Source: an uncultured Selenomonas sp. (GTDB lineage Bacteria; Bacillota; Negativicutes; Selenomonadales; Selenomonadaceae). Taken from it: a stretch of DNA of 13,162 nt. Positions within the stretch are counted from its first letter, which is position 1. Each line of letters starts with the position of its first letter. The DNA lies in the NCBI GenBank assembly GCA_945494195.1, contig CALYVJ010000016.1:1-13162 (forward strand), in the 5' to 3' direction. A model generated the notes under the pieces. The model was not told where the DNA came from. It did not search any database and was given only the letters and a program-made list of their open reading frames with translations. Made by a program: the position numbers and the translations under genes. Of this stretch, positions 12,788 to 13,162 are shown piece after piece.

Positions 12788-13162
12788 ATGGAATTATCAC
12801 CGCTGGTTATCACGCTGGAAACAGCAGGTGCAGCTACGGTGGTGACGTTTTTTGCTGGCATTGGTCTGGCCTGGATGGTGGTGCGCATGAATCACCTCAA
12901 AGGACTGGCTGATGCCATTATTACGTTGCCGATGGTGCTGCCACCTACTGTAGTTGGCTTTTTCTTATTGCTTTTCTTAGGAAAGCGCAGTATGATCGGA
13001 AAATTTTTGCTGCAGTGGGATGTATCGCTGGTCTTTACCTGGCAGGCAGCTGTCATTGCCGCAATTGTTGTATCTTTGCCGCTGATGTACCGGACGGCGC
13101 GAGGAGCCTTTGAACAGTTGGAACCTAATGTCCTTTTTGCGGCGCGGACGTTGGGGATATCG
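12788..13162 (+). CDS. modB: Molybdate ABC transporter permease, 5' part (cut by window edge)
   Basis: The first 125 codons are visible and open to the edge. Residues read MELSPLVITLETAGAATVVTFFAGIGLAWMV, then the hallmark ITLPMVLPPTVVGFFLLLFLG, a further membrane segment near WQAAVIAAIVVSLPLMYRTARGAF, and the beginning of the EAA loop (LFAARTLGIS) that docks on the ModC ATPase. Three membrane segments are thus present, and two or so more are expected outside. GAGG at 12775-12778 is 9 bases upstream of the ATG and within modA. modC probably follows beyond the window. Confidence 0.94.
   Translation, partial: MELSPLVITLETAGAATVVTFFAGIGLAWMVVRMNHLKGLADAIITLPMVLPPTVVGFFLLLFLGKRSMIGKFLLQWDVSLVFTWQAAVIAAIVVSLPLMYRTARGAFEQLEPNVLFAARTLGIS

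Overview
The window reads as ordinary chromosome from a Gram-negative-walled Firmicute of the Negativicutes, most like a Selenomonas relative. This is inferred from moderate GC content, Firmicutes-style gene order (a carD/yacL...sigH cluster of the kind known from Bacillus and clostridia), strong AGGAGG-type ribosome binding sites, and close similarity of the sigma factor to Bacillus SigH. I could not run a search, so genus is a guess. Almost everything is on the + strand.

Left part (1-1600): an intergenic stretch of about 415 bases precedes an ftsZ gene. It holds a near-consensus promoter and, about 185 bases further on, a textbook intrinsic terminator. It therefore encodes either a small RNA or a terminating leader of ftsZ. 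At the extreme left edge the minus strand carries a GGGGAGTAG motif that may be the start of a Mn2+ (yybP-ykoY) riboswitch for a gene outside the window. The FtsZ keeps the GTPase motifs but is divergent and has two PAF-type motifs in its C-terminal tail. It is closed off by its own terminator.

Second block (1600-3431): tcdA (tRNA t6A dehydratase) and a divergent gpsA-like glycerol-3-phosphate dehydrogenase overlap by 4 bases. A small palindrome lies over the likely promoter.

Third block (3431-11820): carD has two tandem strong promoters and its own terminator. A new promoter then drives yacL, followed by ispD, ispF, cysS, mrnC, thyX, rlmB and yacP, all tightly spaced or overlapping with no internal terminator. 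The operon mixes isoprenoid precursor synthesis (ispD, ispF), translation (cysS), RNA processing and decay (yacL PIN/TRAM, mrnC, rlmB, yacP/rae1) and thymidylate synthesis (thyX). sigH follows with its own promoter and a strong terminator. Compared with the Bacillus subtilis cluster, gltX and cysE are absent and thyX is inserted.

Right end (11820-13162): a molybdenum-cofactor-type riboswitch leader precedes modA (molybdate-binding lipoprotein) and the 5' part of modB (permease), which runs off the window.

I see no mobile element, CRISPR array, tRNA or rRNA. The most noteworthy items are the ftsZ-upstream RNA, the divergent FtsZ with its double tail motif, the Moco riboswitch with a hairpin over the modA start, and the extended C-terminus of SigH. 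None of these amounts to a demonstrated new system.
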